This document shows positions 30,253 to 38,591 of a stretch of DNA of 64,000 nt, piece after piece. A model generated the notes under the pieces. That model was not told the origin of the DNA, ran no database searches, and was given only the letters and a program-made list of their open reading frames with translations. A program made the position numbers and the translations under genes. Source of the stretch: Streptomyces sp. NBC_01296 (GTDB lineage: Bacteria; Actinomycetota; Actinomycetes; Streptomycetales; Streptomycetaceae); the NCBI RefSeq assembly GCF_035984415.1, contig NZ_CP130720.1, forward strand, positions 930,001 through 994,000, read 5' to 3'. Numbering within the stretch: position 1 is the stretch's first letter; every line of letters starts with the position of its first letter.

Positions 30253-30340
30253 CGGTCCAGCATAGGGACGGGATCTTTCGTCGTCGCCCCGGTTTCCGGT
30301 TCGGCCGTCGTGGCCGGCCGGCCGACCGGGCTCGGCGAGG

Positions 30341-31048
30341 TCAGGCGAGGTCGAGGAGTTGTTCGTGGAAGCCGCCGAAGCCTCGCTGCAGGTCGACCAG
30401 ATGGAGTTCGAGGATCCAGTGGCAGGTCCGGCCCGCCCGGTCGGTGCGGCGCAGCGGGGCGTCGTTCTCGGGCGTGATGTAGGACTCGGCCTTGGCGCCG
30501 TCGTTGGTCTCGTGGGGGAACTCGCCGACGAGGTGGCCGGCGTGCCAGATTCCGATGGTCCAGCCGGCCTCGGCGGCCAGACGCTCGATCTCGGCGTGCA
30601 GCTGTCGGCCGGTGATGCCGGGATCCGCGGCGAAGAAGGCGCGGCCGGCGTCGAAGATGCGCGGCAGGTCCTCGCGCAGGCGGTGCTTGTGCGGGTCGTC
30701 GCCGAAGACGTAGGTGCGACCGAAGTCGGCCTCGAACTCCTCGAAGATCGGACCGAAGTCGGCGAAGGCGATGTCGTCGGGGCCGATGACCCGGTCCGGC
30801 GGGTTGTCCCGGTACGGCATCAGGGTGTTGGGGCCGGATCGGATGATCCGCTTGTGCCAGTGCTTGGTGGTGCCGAACAGCTCGTTGGCCAGGTCGCGGA
30901 TCAGATCGCCGGCCTCGCGCTCCCCGCGGCCGGGCGCCACCAGTCCGCGCGCCTCCGCCTCGGCGAACAGTGCGATGGCCTTCTCCTGCGCCGCTATCAG
31001 ACCCTGGATCCGCCGGGCTTCCGGCGCGTCCGTCGCCCCCACCGTCAC
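30341..31048 (-). CDS. M24 metallopeptidase-like (aminopeptidase P fold) protein
   Basis: 235 residues from GTG 31048 (GGGAGGG 8 bp upstream); a longer TTG form to 31084 has no RBS. Creatinase/aminopeptidase fold: IIRSGPNTLMPYRDNPPDRVIGPDDIAFADFGP, then an Asp in GRTYVFGDDP, His in WHAGHLVGEFPHE and late Glu in YITPEND and WILELHLVD, spaced like the M24 metal ligands. It has no N-terminal prolidase domain. A truncated relative lies at 32639-32997. Substrate unknown. Confidence 0.85.
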   Translation of the reverse strand: MTVGATDAPEARRIQGLIAAQEKAIALFAEAEARGLVAPGRGEREAGDLIRDLANELFGTTKHWHKRIIRSGPNTLMPYRDNPPDRVIGPDDIAFADFGPIFEEFEADFGRTYVFGDDPHKHRLREDLPRIFDAGRAFFAADPGITGRQLHAEIERLAAEAGWTIGIWHAGHLVGEFPHETNDGAKAESYITPENDAPLRRTDRAGRTCHWILELHLVDLQRGFGGFHEQLLDLA

Positions 31049-31201
31049 GAGATCGTCCCTCCCATTGTCGCTACCTCCAATCAAGCCCGCTCACACGCGG
31101 GGTGATTTGGCGAATCGACTAAGCATTTGCCAGGTGATTGTCGAACATTAGCCGCAGATGCAGGATGGTGCGGGAAGGTTGCATGCAGAGGAGGCGGTCT
31201 G

Positions 31202-31873
31202 GTGGGCGATGGAGACAACGGCAGAGCCGTCCGCGGATGGTTGCGGGGCATCGAGGTCTTCGACGGACCGCTTCCGGAGTTCGCCCTCGAGCGGGCTCCG
31301 GCAGATCCCCTGCACCTGTTCCTGTCGTGGCTGTCCGACGCCGTGGCGGACGGTCTGCGCGATCCGCACGCGATGACCTTGTCCACGGTCGACGAGGCCG
31401 GTGATCCGGACGCCCGGGTGCTGATCCTCAAGGGGGTGGACGGCTCGGGATGGCAGTTCGCCGGGCACTGCTTCAGCCCCAAGGGGCACCAGCTGGCCGT
31501 CCACCCGCGGGCGGCACTCACCTTCTACTGGCCCGAGCACGGCCGGCAGGTGCGCCTGCGCGGCGCCGTGACGCCCGGGTCCGCGCAGGACAACGCCGCC
31601 GACTTCCTCGGCCGGTCGGCGACCGCCCGTGCCGAATCGCTCCTGGCCCGGCAGAGCCAGTACCTGGCGGACCCCGGGGAGCGCGATCAGGCCCTGGCGA
31701 AGTCCCTGGCCCTGATCGAACAGGCGCCGTCGCTCGTCGACTCCGCCTGGACGCTGTACACGCTCGCTCCGGCGGAGGTGGAGTTCTGGCAGGCGGCGGA
31801 GAGCCGCGTCCACACACGGCTGCGCTACGAGCGGGCCGGCGACCGCTGGGAACGGTTCCCGCTCTGGTCGTAG
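31202..31873 (+). CDS. Pyridoxamine 5'-phosphate oxidase family FMN protein
   Basis: 223 residues from GTG 31202 with GAGGAGG 7 bp upstream; the frame is open further but without start signals. Split-barrel flavoprotein: DPHAMTLSTVDEAGDPDARVLILKGVD, FTFYWPEHGRQVRLRGAV and the C-terminal EFWQAAESRVHTRLRYER of the PNPOx dimer region. It may be PdxH proper or a PhzG-like relative; the context (M24 protein, methyltransferase) does not decide. Confidence 0.87.
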   Translation: MGDGDNGRAVRGWLRGIEVFDGPLPEFALERAPADPLHLFLSWLSDAVADGLRDPHAMTLSTVDEAGDPDARVLILKGVDGSGWQFAGHCFSPKGHQLAVHPRAALTFYWPEHGRQVRLRGAVTPGSAQDNAADFLGRSATARAESLLARQSQYLADPGERDQALAKSLALIEQAPSLVDSAWTLYTLAPAEVEFWQAAESRVHTRLRYERAGDRWERFPLWS

Positions 31874-31936
31874 CCCCCGGCCGATGACGTACACCTGCAC
31901 CCCCCCTGTTCCTGCTCACGAGGCGAGGTACACCGT

Positions 31937-33010
31937 ATGACCACACGCATCCAGGACGGCAGCGCCGGCGACGTCGACCACGGGGCCATCGGCTCCGGCC
32001 ACTCCTCCTACCGCCGCCCGGACGAGCGGATCGCCCGGTTCATCGCCGAGGCCCTGGGCGAATCCCGGACCGTTCTCAACATCGGCGCCGGCGCGGGATC
32101 GTACGAGAGCGCGGCGCGTACGGTGACGGCCGTCGAGCCCTCGGTGTCGATGCGTGCGCAGCGGCCGTCCCAGCTCGCCCGGGCGATCGACGCCCTCGCC
32201 GAGCACCTGCCCTTCGCCGACGGGGAGTTCGATGCGGCGATGACGCTGTTCAGCGTCCACCAGTGGTCCGACGTACGGGCGGGCCTGCGGGAGATGCGGC
32301 GGGTGACCCGCGGCCCGGTGGTCATCCTGACCTGCGACCCCGCCCTGGTCCGGGACTTCTGGCTGCACCGGTACGCGCCCGAGGTCATCGACACCGAGGC
32401 CCGCCGCTACCCGGCCGTCGAACAGCTGGCCGCGGCCCTGGGCGCCACCGGCACCGTCCACACCGTGCCCATTCCCCTGGACTGCACCGACGGATTCAAC
32501 GAGGCCTACTACGGGCGCCCCGAGACACTGCTCGACCCGGCCGCCCGCCAGGCGTGCTCGGCCTGGAGCTTCGTCGACGACCGGGTCCGCGAGCACTTCG
32601 ACAAGCCCTTGCGTGCAGACCTGGAGTCCGGGGCCCTGGGCCTGGTGGAGGCGCAGCGGATGGCCGAGGCGCTGTTCGCCGAGACCACGGCCCGTGGCCT
32701 GCTGGCACCGGGCCTAGTGAACGCGAGGCGAGCGACCGGATCGGGGACCTGGCGCGGGCCGTGTCCCCCGCGGCCGCCCGCCTGCCCGGCCGGATCGTCC
32801 GCTCCGGCCCGCACGCCGTGCTTCCGTACGGGGAGGAACTGCCGGACCGGGTCATCGGCGAGGACGACATCGTCGTCGCCGACCTCGGGCCCGTCCTCGC
32901 GGCATCGGAGACGGAGTTCACCTCGACCGTGGTCTTCGGTACAAGCGACTGCTGGACCTGGCGTGACGACGGGCCGACACGCACACCGGCCCCCTGACGG
33001 CAGGCCCTGA
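31937..33010 (+). CDS. SAM-dependent methyltransferase with a replaced C-terminus
   Basis: 357-residue frame. Residues 1-233 are a class I methyltransferase: VLNIGAGAGSYE (SAM loop), VEPSVSMRAQRP, DAMTLFSVHQW-like motif post I and REMRRVTRGPVVILTCDP. It is paralogous to the methyltransferase half of the MerR fusion at 49223-50338. The last 25-30 residues of that paralogue (ending LRLIVA-like) are missing; instead the frame runs from 32639 into sequence homologous to the M24 protein and then, after a frameshift near 32714, into nonsense to 33010. Confidence 0.75.
   Translation: MTTRIQDGSAGDVDHGAIGSGHSSYRRPDERIARFIAEALGESRTVLNIGAGAGSYESAARTVTAVEPSVSMRAQRPSQLARAIDALAEHLPFADGEFDAAMTLFSVHQWSDVRAGLREMRRVTRGPVVILTCDPALVRDFWLHRYAPEVIDTEARRYPAVEQLAAALGATGTVHTVPIPLDCTDGFNEAYYGRPETLLDPAARQACSAWSFVDDRVREHFDKPLRADLESGALGLVEAQRMAEALFAETTARGLLAPGLVNARRATGSGTWRGPCPPRPPACPAGSSAPARTPCFRTGRNCRTGSSARTTSSSPTSGPSSRHRRRSSPRPWSSVQATAGPGVTTGRHAHRPPDGRP
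32639..32997 (+). pseudogene. M24 peptidase-like remnant (frameshifted, C-terminus lost)
   Basis: Two frames joined near 32714 give GLVEAQRMAEALFAETTARGLLAPG, then PSEREASDRIGDLARAV and RIVRSGPHAVLPYG, PDRVIGEDDIVVADLGPVLA and TSTVVFG. This aligns end to end with the first 110 or so residues of the M24 protein at 30341-31048 (for example GLIAAQEKAIALFAEAEARGLVAPG). One base appears deleted at GGCCTAGTG. The alignment stops after VVFG, before the peptidase metal His, so the product would be inactive. Confidence 0.8.
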
Positions 33011-33028
33011 CCACGTGGCGGACGGCGC

Positions 33029-33685
33029 TCACATGCCCCGGGGGCCGGCCGGGGCGGCGGCTTCCAGGTCGTCGATGCTGCCGGACATGACGGTGCGCAC
33101 GTGCCGGGTCAGGTGCTCGGCCGGCCAGTCCCACCAGGCCAGGGCGAGCAGGCGGGCGACGTCCGCCTCGCTGTAGCGGGTTCGGATCAGCTGGGCCGGG
33201 TTGCCACCGACGATGCCGTAGTCGGGGACGTCGGCGACGACGACGGCTCCGGAGGCGATGATCGCGCCGTGGCCGATGCGCACTCCGGGCATGACCGTGG
33301 CACCGTGGCCGAACCAGACGTCGTTGCCGACGACGGTGTCTCCTCGGCCGGGGAGGCCGGTGATGAGATCGAAGTGCTCGGCCCAGCCTCCGCCCATGAT
33401 GGGGAACGGGAACGTCGAAGGGCCGTCCATGCGGTGGTTGGCACCGTTCATGATGAACCGGACGCCCGTGCCCAGCGCGCAGAACTTCCCGATGATCAGC
33501 TTTTCCGGCCCGTAGTGGTAGAGCACGTTGCGGGTCTCGAAGGCGGTGGGCTCGTCCGGATCGTCGTAGTAGGAGTATGCGCCGACCTCGATCAGCGGCG
33601 ACGTCACCAGCGGCTTCAGGAGCACGACGCGCGGCTGTCCGGGCATCGGATGGAGAACCGAGGAGTCGGGCGGAACAGGATTCAC
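33029..33685 (-). CDS. Vat/CatB-type xenobiotic O-acetyltransferase (left-handed beta-helix)
   Basis: 218 residues from GTG 33685 (GGAG 10 bp upstream); ATG 33733 would add 16. Residues EVGAYSYYDDPDEP, LIIGKFCALGTGVRFIMNGANHRMDG (with the catalytic His), DTVVGNDVWFGHGATVMPGVRIGHGAIIASGAVVV and YGIVGGNPAQLIRTRY are hallmarks of the hexapeptide acyltransferases that acetylate streptogramin A or chloramphenicol. The family also has members with other acceptors; resistance is possible but unproven. An adjacent target-antibiotic cluster is not visible. Confidence 0.9.
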   Translation of the reverse strand: MNPVPPDSSVLHPMPGQPRVVLLKPLVTSPLIEVGAYSYYDDPDEPTAFETRNVLYHYGPEKLIIGKFCALGTGVRFIMNGANHRMDGPSTFPFPIMGGGWAEHFDLITGLPGRGDTVVGNDVWFGHGATVMPGVRIGHGAIIASGAVVVADVPDYGIVGGNPAQLIRTRYSEADVARLLALAWWDWPAEHLTRHVRTVMSGSIDDLEAAAPAGPRGM

Positions 33686-33942
33686 GGTGGAACCACTCCA
33701 GACGGTCTGTGCGTGCGTGGACGGTACGTCCATGATCCCGGACGTCGCGTCAGAGGACCTGGTCAGCGGTCCTGGTTGGACCATCCGCTGAGGGAATTCG
33801 GCGTCCATGGTTCGGAAAGCACATTGCTCGCGGCCAGCGGAAGGGCCAAGAGTGATCAGCAGCCCGGGAGCCGCGAACCCCCGTCGCGGCGAAACACGAA
33901 CCGCAGGGCTTCCGGCTCAGGAACTGGTACAGAAGGAAACGA

Positions 33943-35298
33943 ATGGCATCCATGCTCGCCGGCTGCACGCCCTGGCCCCAGGAGTTCGTCGACCGCTACT
34001 GGGCGGCCGGGCACTGGCGTGGCAACACGCTGGACAACCTGCTGCGCGGCTGGGCCCTGCAGTACGGGCCCCGGACCGCGCTCGTGCACGGCGGCGCCCG
34101 CCTCTCGTACGCGAACCTGAACCGGCGGGTGGACCGCATGGCCGCCGGATTCCGGCTGCGCGGCCTCCGGCCCGGGCAGCGGGTCGTCGTCCAGCTGCCG
34201 AACGTGCCCGAGTTCGTCATCACCGTGTTCGCGCTGATGCGCGTCGGCGTGATCCCCGTGTTCTGCCCGCTCTCGCACCGCGCGTCCGAGGTGCCCGAGC
34301 TCGTGCGGGCCACCCAGGCCGTCGGGTACGTCGCTCCCTCGACGTACCAGGGCTTCGACCACACGGCGATGGCGGCGGACATCGCGGCCCGATGGCCTTT
34401 CCTGCGGCGGGTGTTCACCCTCGATGCGCCGGGCGAGTCGTCCCCGTACGGCGGTCTGACGACCGACCCGTCGGGTTGCCAGTACTCCCCGCTGGGCTCC
34501 ATCGACGCCGCGCCCGAGCCGGCGCTTGCGCAGAGCGCCGCCCAGGTGGCGTTCTTCCTGCTCTCCGGCGGTACCTCCGGCGGTGCCGCCGCGGCTCCCA
34601 GGCTCGTTCCGCGCACCCACGACGACTACGCCTACCAGGCGCGGGCCGCCGCCGAGCTGGTGTCGCTCACCGAGAACGACGTGTACCTCGCCGCACTGCC
34701 CGCCGGGTTCAACCTCACCTTCGGCTGTCCCGGCATCGTCGGCACCCTCTCCGCCGGCGGCACCGTAGTCCTCGCCGAGGACCTGGAACCCGCCGAATGC
34801 CTCGCGGTGATCGAACAGGAACGGGTCACCGTCACGTCGCTGGTGCCCGCCGCCGCCCGGCGCTGGCTCGACGTACTCCCCACGGTGGAGGCCGACGTGA
34901 GCAGTCTGCGTCTCCTCCAGATCGGCGGCGCGCCCATGGACCGGGCGACCGCCGATCGGATGGGCCCCGAATTCGGCTGCCGCCTTCAGCAGGTCTTCGG
35001 CCCGGCCGAGGGGCTGCTCACGCTCACCCGGCCCGCCGATCCGGACGAGACCGTGCTCACCACTCAGGGCCGACCGCTCTCGCCCGACGACGAGGTCCGC
35101 ATCGTCGGCGTCGACGGCGAGGACGTGCCCGACGGGGAGCCCGGCGAACTCCTCGCCCGCGGTCCGTACACCCTGCGCGGCTACTACCGGGCGCCCGAGC
35201 ACAACGCACGCTCCTTCACCCCCGACGGGTACTTCCGCACCGGCGCACTCGCGCGGCGCACCCCGGACGGCAACCTGGTGGTGACCGCCCGCCCCTAG
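33943..35298 (+). CDS. Aryl/acyl-AMP ligase (DhbE/EntE-like), C-terminally truncated
   Basis: 451 residues. Starts like 2,3-dihydroxybenzoate-AMP ligases (WPQEFVDRYWAAGHWRG), with the P-loop region SGGTSGGAAAAPRLVPRTHDDY (expanded by a few residues), FGPAEGLL and GPYTLRGYYRAPEHNARSFTPDGYFRTG. Family members continue about 90 residues with GRAKDQINRGGEKI and the catalytic Lys of the lid domain. Here the frame reads GNLVVTARP and stops at TAG just 4 bp before a transposon-like element. Without the lid domain adenylation is doubtful, so this may be a pseudogene. Confidence 0.82.
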   Translation: MASMLAGCTPWPQEFVDRYWAAGHWRGNTLDNLLRGWALQYGPRTALVHGGARLSYANLNRRVDRMAAGFRLRGLRPGQRVVVQLPNVPEFVITVFALMRVGVIPVFCPLSHRASEVPELVRATQAVGYVAPSTYQGFDHTAMAADIAARWPFLRRVFTLDAPGESSPYGGLTTDPSGCQYSPLGSIDAAPEPALAQSAAQVAFFLLSGGTSGGAAAAPRLVPRTHDDYAYQARAAAELVSLTENDVYLAALPAGFNLTFGCPGIVGTLSAGGTVVLAEDLEPAECLAVIEQERVTVTSLVPAAARRWLDVLPTVEADVSSLRLLQIGGAPMDRATADRMGPEFGCRLQQVFGPAEGLLTLTRPADPDETVLTTQGRPLSPDDEVRIVGVDGEDVPDGEPGELLARGPYTLRGYYRAPEHNARSFTPDGYFRTGALARRTPDGNLVVTARP

Positions 35299-35301
35299 CT
35301 A

Positions 35302-35499
35302 GGGGGTGTCGTCAAAGTCCCTCCCCCAGCTACCGCTGGGAGGTGCCCCCAGGCCGGCGGGGCCTGGCACGCGCGCTCGCCGCGTTGTCGTCCGTCCCCG
35401 ACGCGAGCGTCGCCTCCCTCCTCCGCCTTGCGATCACACGCACCAGACCCCGCCGGCCCCGCCCTCACGGGCGGCCGACGCTACTTTGACGACACCCCC
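35302..35499. mobile_element. 198-bp MITE-like element, complete copy
   Basis: Perfect 17-bp terminal inverted repeats (35302-35318 and 35483-35499; 5' end gggggtgtcgtcaaagt). No coding capacity. The inside holds two compact hairpins near 35322-35365. The left end is preceded by CTA; no clear target duplication is seen on the right (gag). A second copy lies at 41554 in the same orientation. It marks the end of the truncated AMP ligase. Confidence 0.85.
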
Positions 35500-35558
35500 G
35501 AGGATCCCTCCCCGCGAGACCACCGGAACGCCACTCCCGCGTAAGGCATTCGGCATGC

Positions 35559-36758
35559 CTACGGGAAGGGCGGCGGGTCCTGGCAGGTCACGTCCTCGGC
35601 GGGCAGCCGGCCCGTGGCCAGGTACTCGTTGACCGTGGCGTCGGTGCAGGGCGCCGGGTTCGAGAGGTACACGCCGTGGCTCTCGCCGCCCAGCGCGAGC
35701 GCCATCCTCGAGCCCTTGAGCGCCTTGTGCAGGCCCTGGCCGCTGACCAGCGGGGTCGTCGGGTCCCACTCGTTCTGTACGGTCAGTACGTCGGCCCGGG
35801 TCTTCATGGGCGCCGCCGGCTCAAGTGGCCGCTGCCAGAAGGCGCAGGGCTTGATGTTCGACGCGAAGTCCCCGTACAGCGGATACTTCGCCTTGTCCCG
35901 CACCGCGTCCCGCGCGTACTGATCGGGGTCGCGCGGCCAGGCGTCCGTGTCCCCGCACACGACGGACCAGTAGACCGCGGTGGCGTAGTCACCGGGGGCT
36001 TCCACCGTGCCCGGCGCCGCGGAGTTCGACTCGGAGTTCGGCCCGGAGGTGTTCGGCTCGGAGGCCGGGGCGCCTGCGAGCGGCCGCTTCAGCTGCGGCG
36101 CGTCGCCGCCCGTCGGCCGGGGTCCGTTCTCGGCCAAGCTCAGGTACGAGATCTTCCGTTCGCCGAGCGCCGCGCGGATCACGTCCAGGTCGCGGGCCGT
36201 GTTGCGGGTCGTGATGTACGGGATGACGTCGCCAGACTTCTCCCGGCACTTGTCGGCGATGCCGCGCGCCCAGGCCACGTCCGAGGGGAAGGTCTCGGGC
36301 CGGTACGCACCGCCGATGCCCTGCTCGGCCTGGCTCAGCCCGCCACAGGTGATCGGGCTGCTCTCGCCGACCCCGCGCGGGTCGAAGCCGATGAGGTCGT
36401 ACCGCTCCCGTACGTCCTTGGGCATCCTCGCGTTCAGGCCCACCGGCCGCATCAGCCCCTTGGCGCCCGGACCGCCCGGGTTGAAGAGCAGGACGCCGCG
36501 CCGCTTGGCGGGGTTTTCGCTCTTCATCCGGGAGATAGCGAGGTCGAGGGTGCGCCCCTCGGGGTGCTGGTAGTCGAGCGGCACCTTGAGGGTCGCGCAC
36601 TCGTAATCCACCGGCCGGTCGGGGCTGCAGCGGTGCCAGGCCGGCTTCTGGCGCATGTAGCCGGGGGTCTGGGCGGCGGCGGCCTGGGGCGCCGTCAGCA
36701 GGGACAGGGAGGTCGCGACGAGTCCGACGGTGGCGAGCAGCGGTGCGAGGCGTTTCAT
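35559..36758 (-). CDS. Tap/Slp-type alpha/beta hydrolase, internally deleted
   Basis: 399 residues; full-length relatives (secreted tripeptidyl aminopeptidases of Streptomyces) are nearer 500. Signal peptide at residues 1-28 (ending APQAAAAQ). The N-terminal half is good: VLLFNPGGPGAKG (oxyanion loop), DLIGFDPRGVGESSP. Where GYSYGT with the nucleophilic Ser should follow KISYLSL, there is a Pro/Ser-rich linker (TSGPNSESNSAAPG), then the family resumes at AVYWSVVCGDT. Asp (NEWDPTTP) and His (GESHGVY) remain. Without Ser the protein is probably not a peptidase. Confidence 0.78.
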   Translation of the reverse strand: MKRLAPLLATVGLVATSLSLLTAPQAAAAQTPGYMRQKPAWHRCSPDRPVDYECATLKVPLDYQHPEGRTLDLAISRMKSENPAKRRGVLLFNPGGPGAKGLMRPVGLNARMPKDVRERYDLIGFDPRGVGESSPITCGGLSQAEQGIGGAYRPETFPSDVAWARGIADKCREKSGDVIPYITTRNTARDLDVIRAALGERKISYLSLAENGPRPTGGDAPQLKRPLAGAPASEPNTSGPNSESNSAAPGTVEAPGDYATAVYWSVVCGDTDAWPRDPDQYARDAVRDKAKYPLYGDFASNIKPCAFWQRPLEPAAPMKTRADVLTVQNEWDPTTPLVSGQGLHKALKGSRMALALGGESHGVYLSNPAPCTDATVNEYLATGRLPAEDVTCQDPPPFP

Positions 36759-37123
36759 ACGTGGGATGCCGCCCTTCTCCGGGTGAAATCGCTTGTGTGC
36801 CCACCTTGTTGGATCGGTGGGCACCGGCGAATCCCCTGGAGGAGCGGTCTGGGGTCCCTCTCCCGTACCACGTGGCATCCGGGCAGTTGGCCGAAATCCG
36901 GCTCGGCGATCCCTCCGCTCGGCGGATCGGGCGCCACCACGGCAGCGGCCGGGTGCGGACGCGATCACCGCCGGTACACGGGGTGCGACGGCCGCCTCGG
37001 CACTCGACGCGGACACGGCACGAGCCCCCGGTAGTCCGCTCCCCCTCGAGTAGGACGCCGCCGCTGCGACGAGTCCGGCTCCGGTACAGGACCCGCGACC
37101 GTCGCACTCTTCCGGCGGACGCC
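36759..37123. other. Gene-free stretch upstream of the hydrolase
   Basis: 365 bp between two minus-strand genes. The frames crossing it lack start signals and family features. It should hold the hydrolase promoter, but I see no convincing -35/-10 pair or clear dyad. Confidence 0.5.
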
Positions 37124-38458
37124 TCAGGCCGTGGCGGGTGCTGCGGCCTCGGGAGACGCGGGGGTCTCGGCGGGGGTCCCGGCGCCGGGCAGGGGGATGC
37201 GGTGCAGCCCCCTGCGGTCGTAGAGGGAGGTGACGGCGAAGCCGAAGACCAGCGCGGCGACGAGGGCGACACCCATCGACGCCCACGCCCGGGTCAGGCC
37301 TGCGTCGCCCTGGGCTCCGTAGTAGAGCAGGGAGCGCAAGCCCTCGGTGATCTGGCGCAGCGGCTCGAACTCGGAGAGGGCGCGGAAGAACCCGGGCAGC
37401 GCCTGGACGGGCACGGTGGCGCCGGAGGAGGGGACGGCCATCGCGACGAAGACGATGGTGGCCAGCAGCATGCCGGGGGTGCCGAAGGCCGCGAACAGGG
37501 CCAGGCTGCCGATGCCGACCACCGCGATGGTGGCGACCGAGTAGAGCCACAGCAGGCCGAGGTGGGAGGCGTCCATGTCGAGGATCGTGACGGTGGCGAC
37601 CTCGACCAGGGTGCCCATCACGAGCGACATGCCGAGCATCAGCGCCATGCCGATGGCCAGCGTGCGGACGCGGCTGGTGTGCTGGACGGGCTCGCGCTTG
37701 CGGACCGGGCCGTAGTCGGTGTGCAGGTAGCCGAGGGCCGTGTCGACCTGGGAGTTGACCAGGTTGGCGCCGAGCATGCCGCAGACGACGAGGACCAGCG
37801 CGTAATAGAAGGCGCTCAGTCCCATGGCGCTGCGCGAGCCGACGGGGTGGCCGTCGGCGACGGCCACGGTCACCGGGTCGGCCAGCTTGAGCTGGGCGGC
37901 CGTCGGGAGCGGGGCCTTCTGGGCTCCGGCCTGCTTGAGGAGCTCCTGGCCGAGCTGGGCGGAGGCCGCGTGAGCGGCCTTCTGGGCGGCCTGGGAGGAC
38001 ATCGAGGACCCGATGCTGCCGGCGGCCTGGTTGGTCAGCACGGTCAGGGTCGGCGGGGCCGCCTTGCCCTGGGGCGCGGGCTGCGGGGCGCCGAGCGCGG
38101 TCACCGTGGCGGTGAAGTCCTTGGGTATGACGAGGGCGCCGAAGACCTTGCCCTTGCCGAGCCGCTTGTCGGCCTCCTCGCGGCTCACGAGCTGCCAGTC
38201 GATGCTCTTGTCGCCCTTGGCGGCCTTCTGGATGCCCGCGACGATCTGCTCGCCCATGTTGACGTGGCGGCCGCCCGCGTCGGCGCCGCTGTCGGCGTTG
38301 ACCAGGGCCACGGGCAGGTCGTGCAGGTTGCCCCTCGGGTTGACGTTGCCCCCGACGTAGAGCAGGGCGAACAACATCGAGACCACTGCGGCGATGAGTC
38401 CCGTTCCGATCCACAACTGGGGTCGGCGGAGCACGGAGGGGGGCGTGGGATGAGGCAT
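37124..38458 (-). CDS. YhgE/Pip-type (DUF3533) membrane protein
   Basis: 444 residues. One TM helix at about 16-38, a large outer domain (NLPVALVNADSGADAGGRHVNMGEQI, then LTNQAAGSIGSSMSSQAAQKA), and about five C-terminal helices from residue 225 on, as in ABC-2-like YhgE/Pip and DUF3533 proteins, which include a phage-infection protein and ESX-linked factors. Divergent from a MerR regulator across a 133-bp gap with a strong dyad, suggesting drug or membrane-stress regulation. Confidence 0.85.
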   Translation of the reverse strand: MPHPTPPSVLRRPQLWIGTGLIAAVVSMLFALLYVGGNVNPRGNLHDLPVALVNADSGADAGGRHVNMGEQIVAGIQKAAKGDKSIDWQLVSREEADKRLGKGKVFGALVIPKDFTATVTALGAPQPAPQGKAAPPTLTVLTNQAAGSIGSSMSSQAAQKAAHAASAQLGQELLKQAGAQKAPLPTAAQLKLADPVTVAVADGHPVGSRSAMGLSAFYYALVLVVCGMLGANLVNSQVDTALGYLHTDYGPVRKREPVQHTSRVRTLAIGMALMLGMSLVMGTLVEVATVTILDMDASHLGLLWLYSVATIAVVGIGSLALFAAFGTPGMLLATIVFVAMAVPSSGATVPVQALPGFFRALSEFEPLRQITEGLRSLLYYGAQGDAGLTRAWASMGVALVAALVFGFAVTSLYDRRGLHRIPLPGAGTPAETPASPEAAAPATA

Positions 38459-38486
38459 CGATTCTCCGGCGCGGCTGCGTTTTCTG

Positions 38487-38511
38487 AGCTGGATACTTCA
38501 GGTATCCAGCT
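38487..38511. promoter_or_regulatory. Perfect dyad in the DUF3533/MerR divergent gap
   Basis: AGCTGGATAC at 38487-38496 and GTATCCAGCT at 38502-38511, with a 5-bp centre. A weaker copy of the half-site (ACTGGATA) follows at 38512. Position between divergent genes makes it the probable operator of the MerR protein. Confidence 0.65.
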
Positions 38512-38591
38512 ACTGGATAGTCGCAGTATCTTGTTGTGGTGTCCAATCGCCGATGACGGATTCCGGACCACACGACCAGCAGGGAAGCCGC

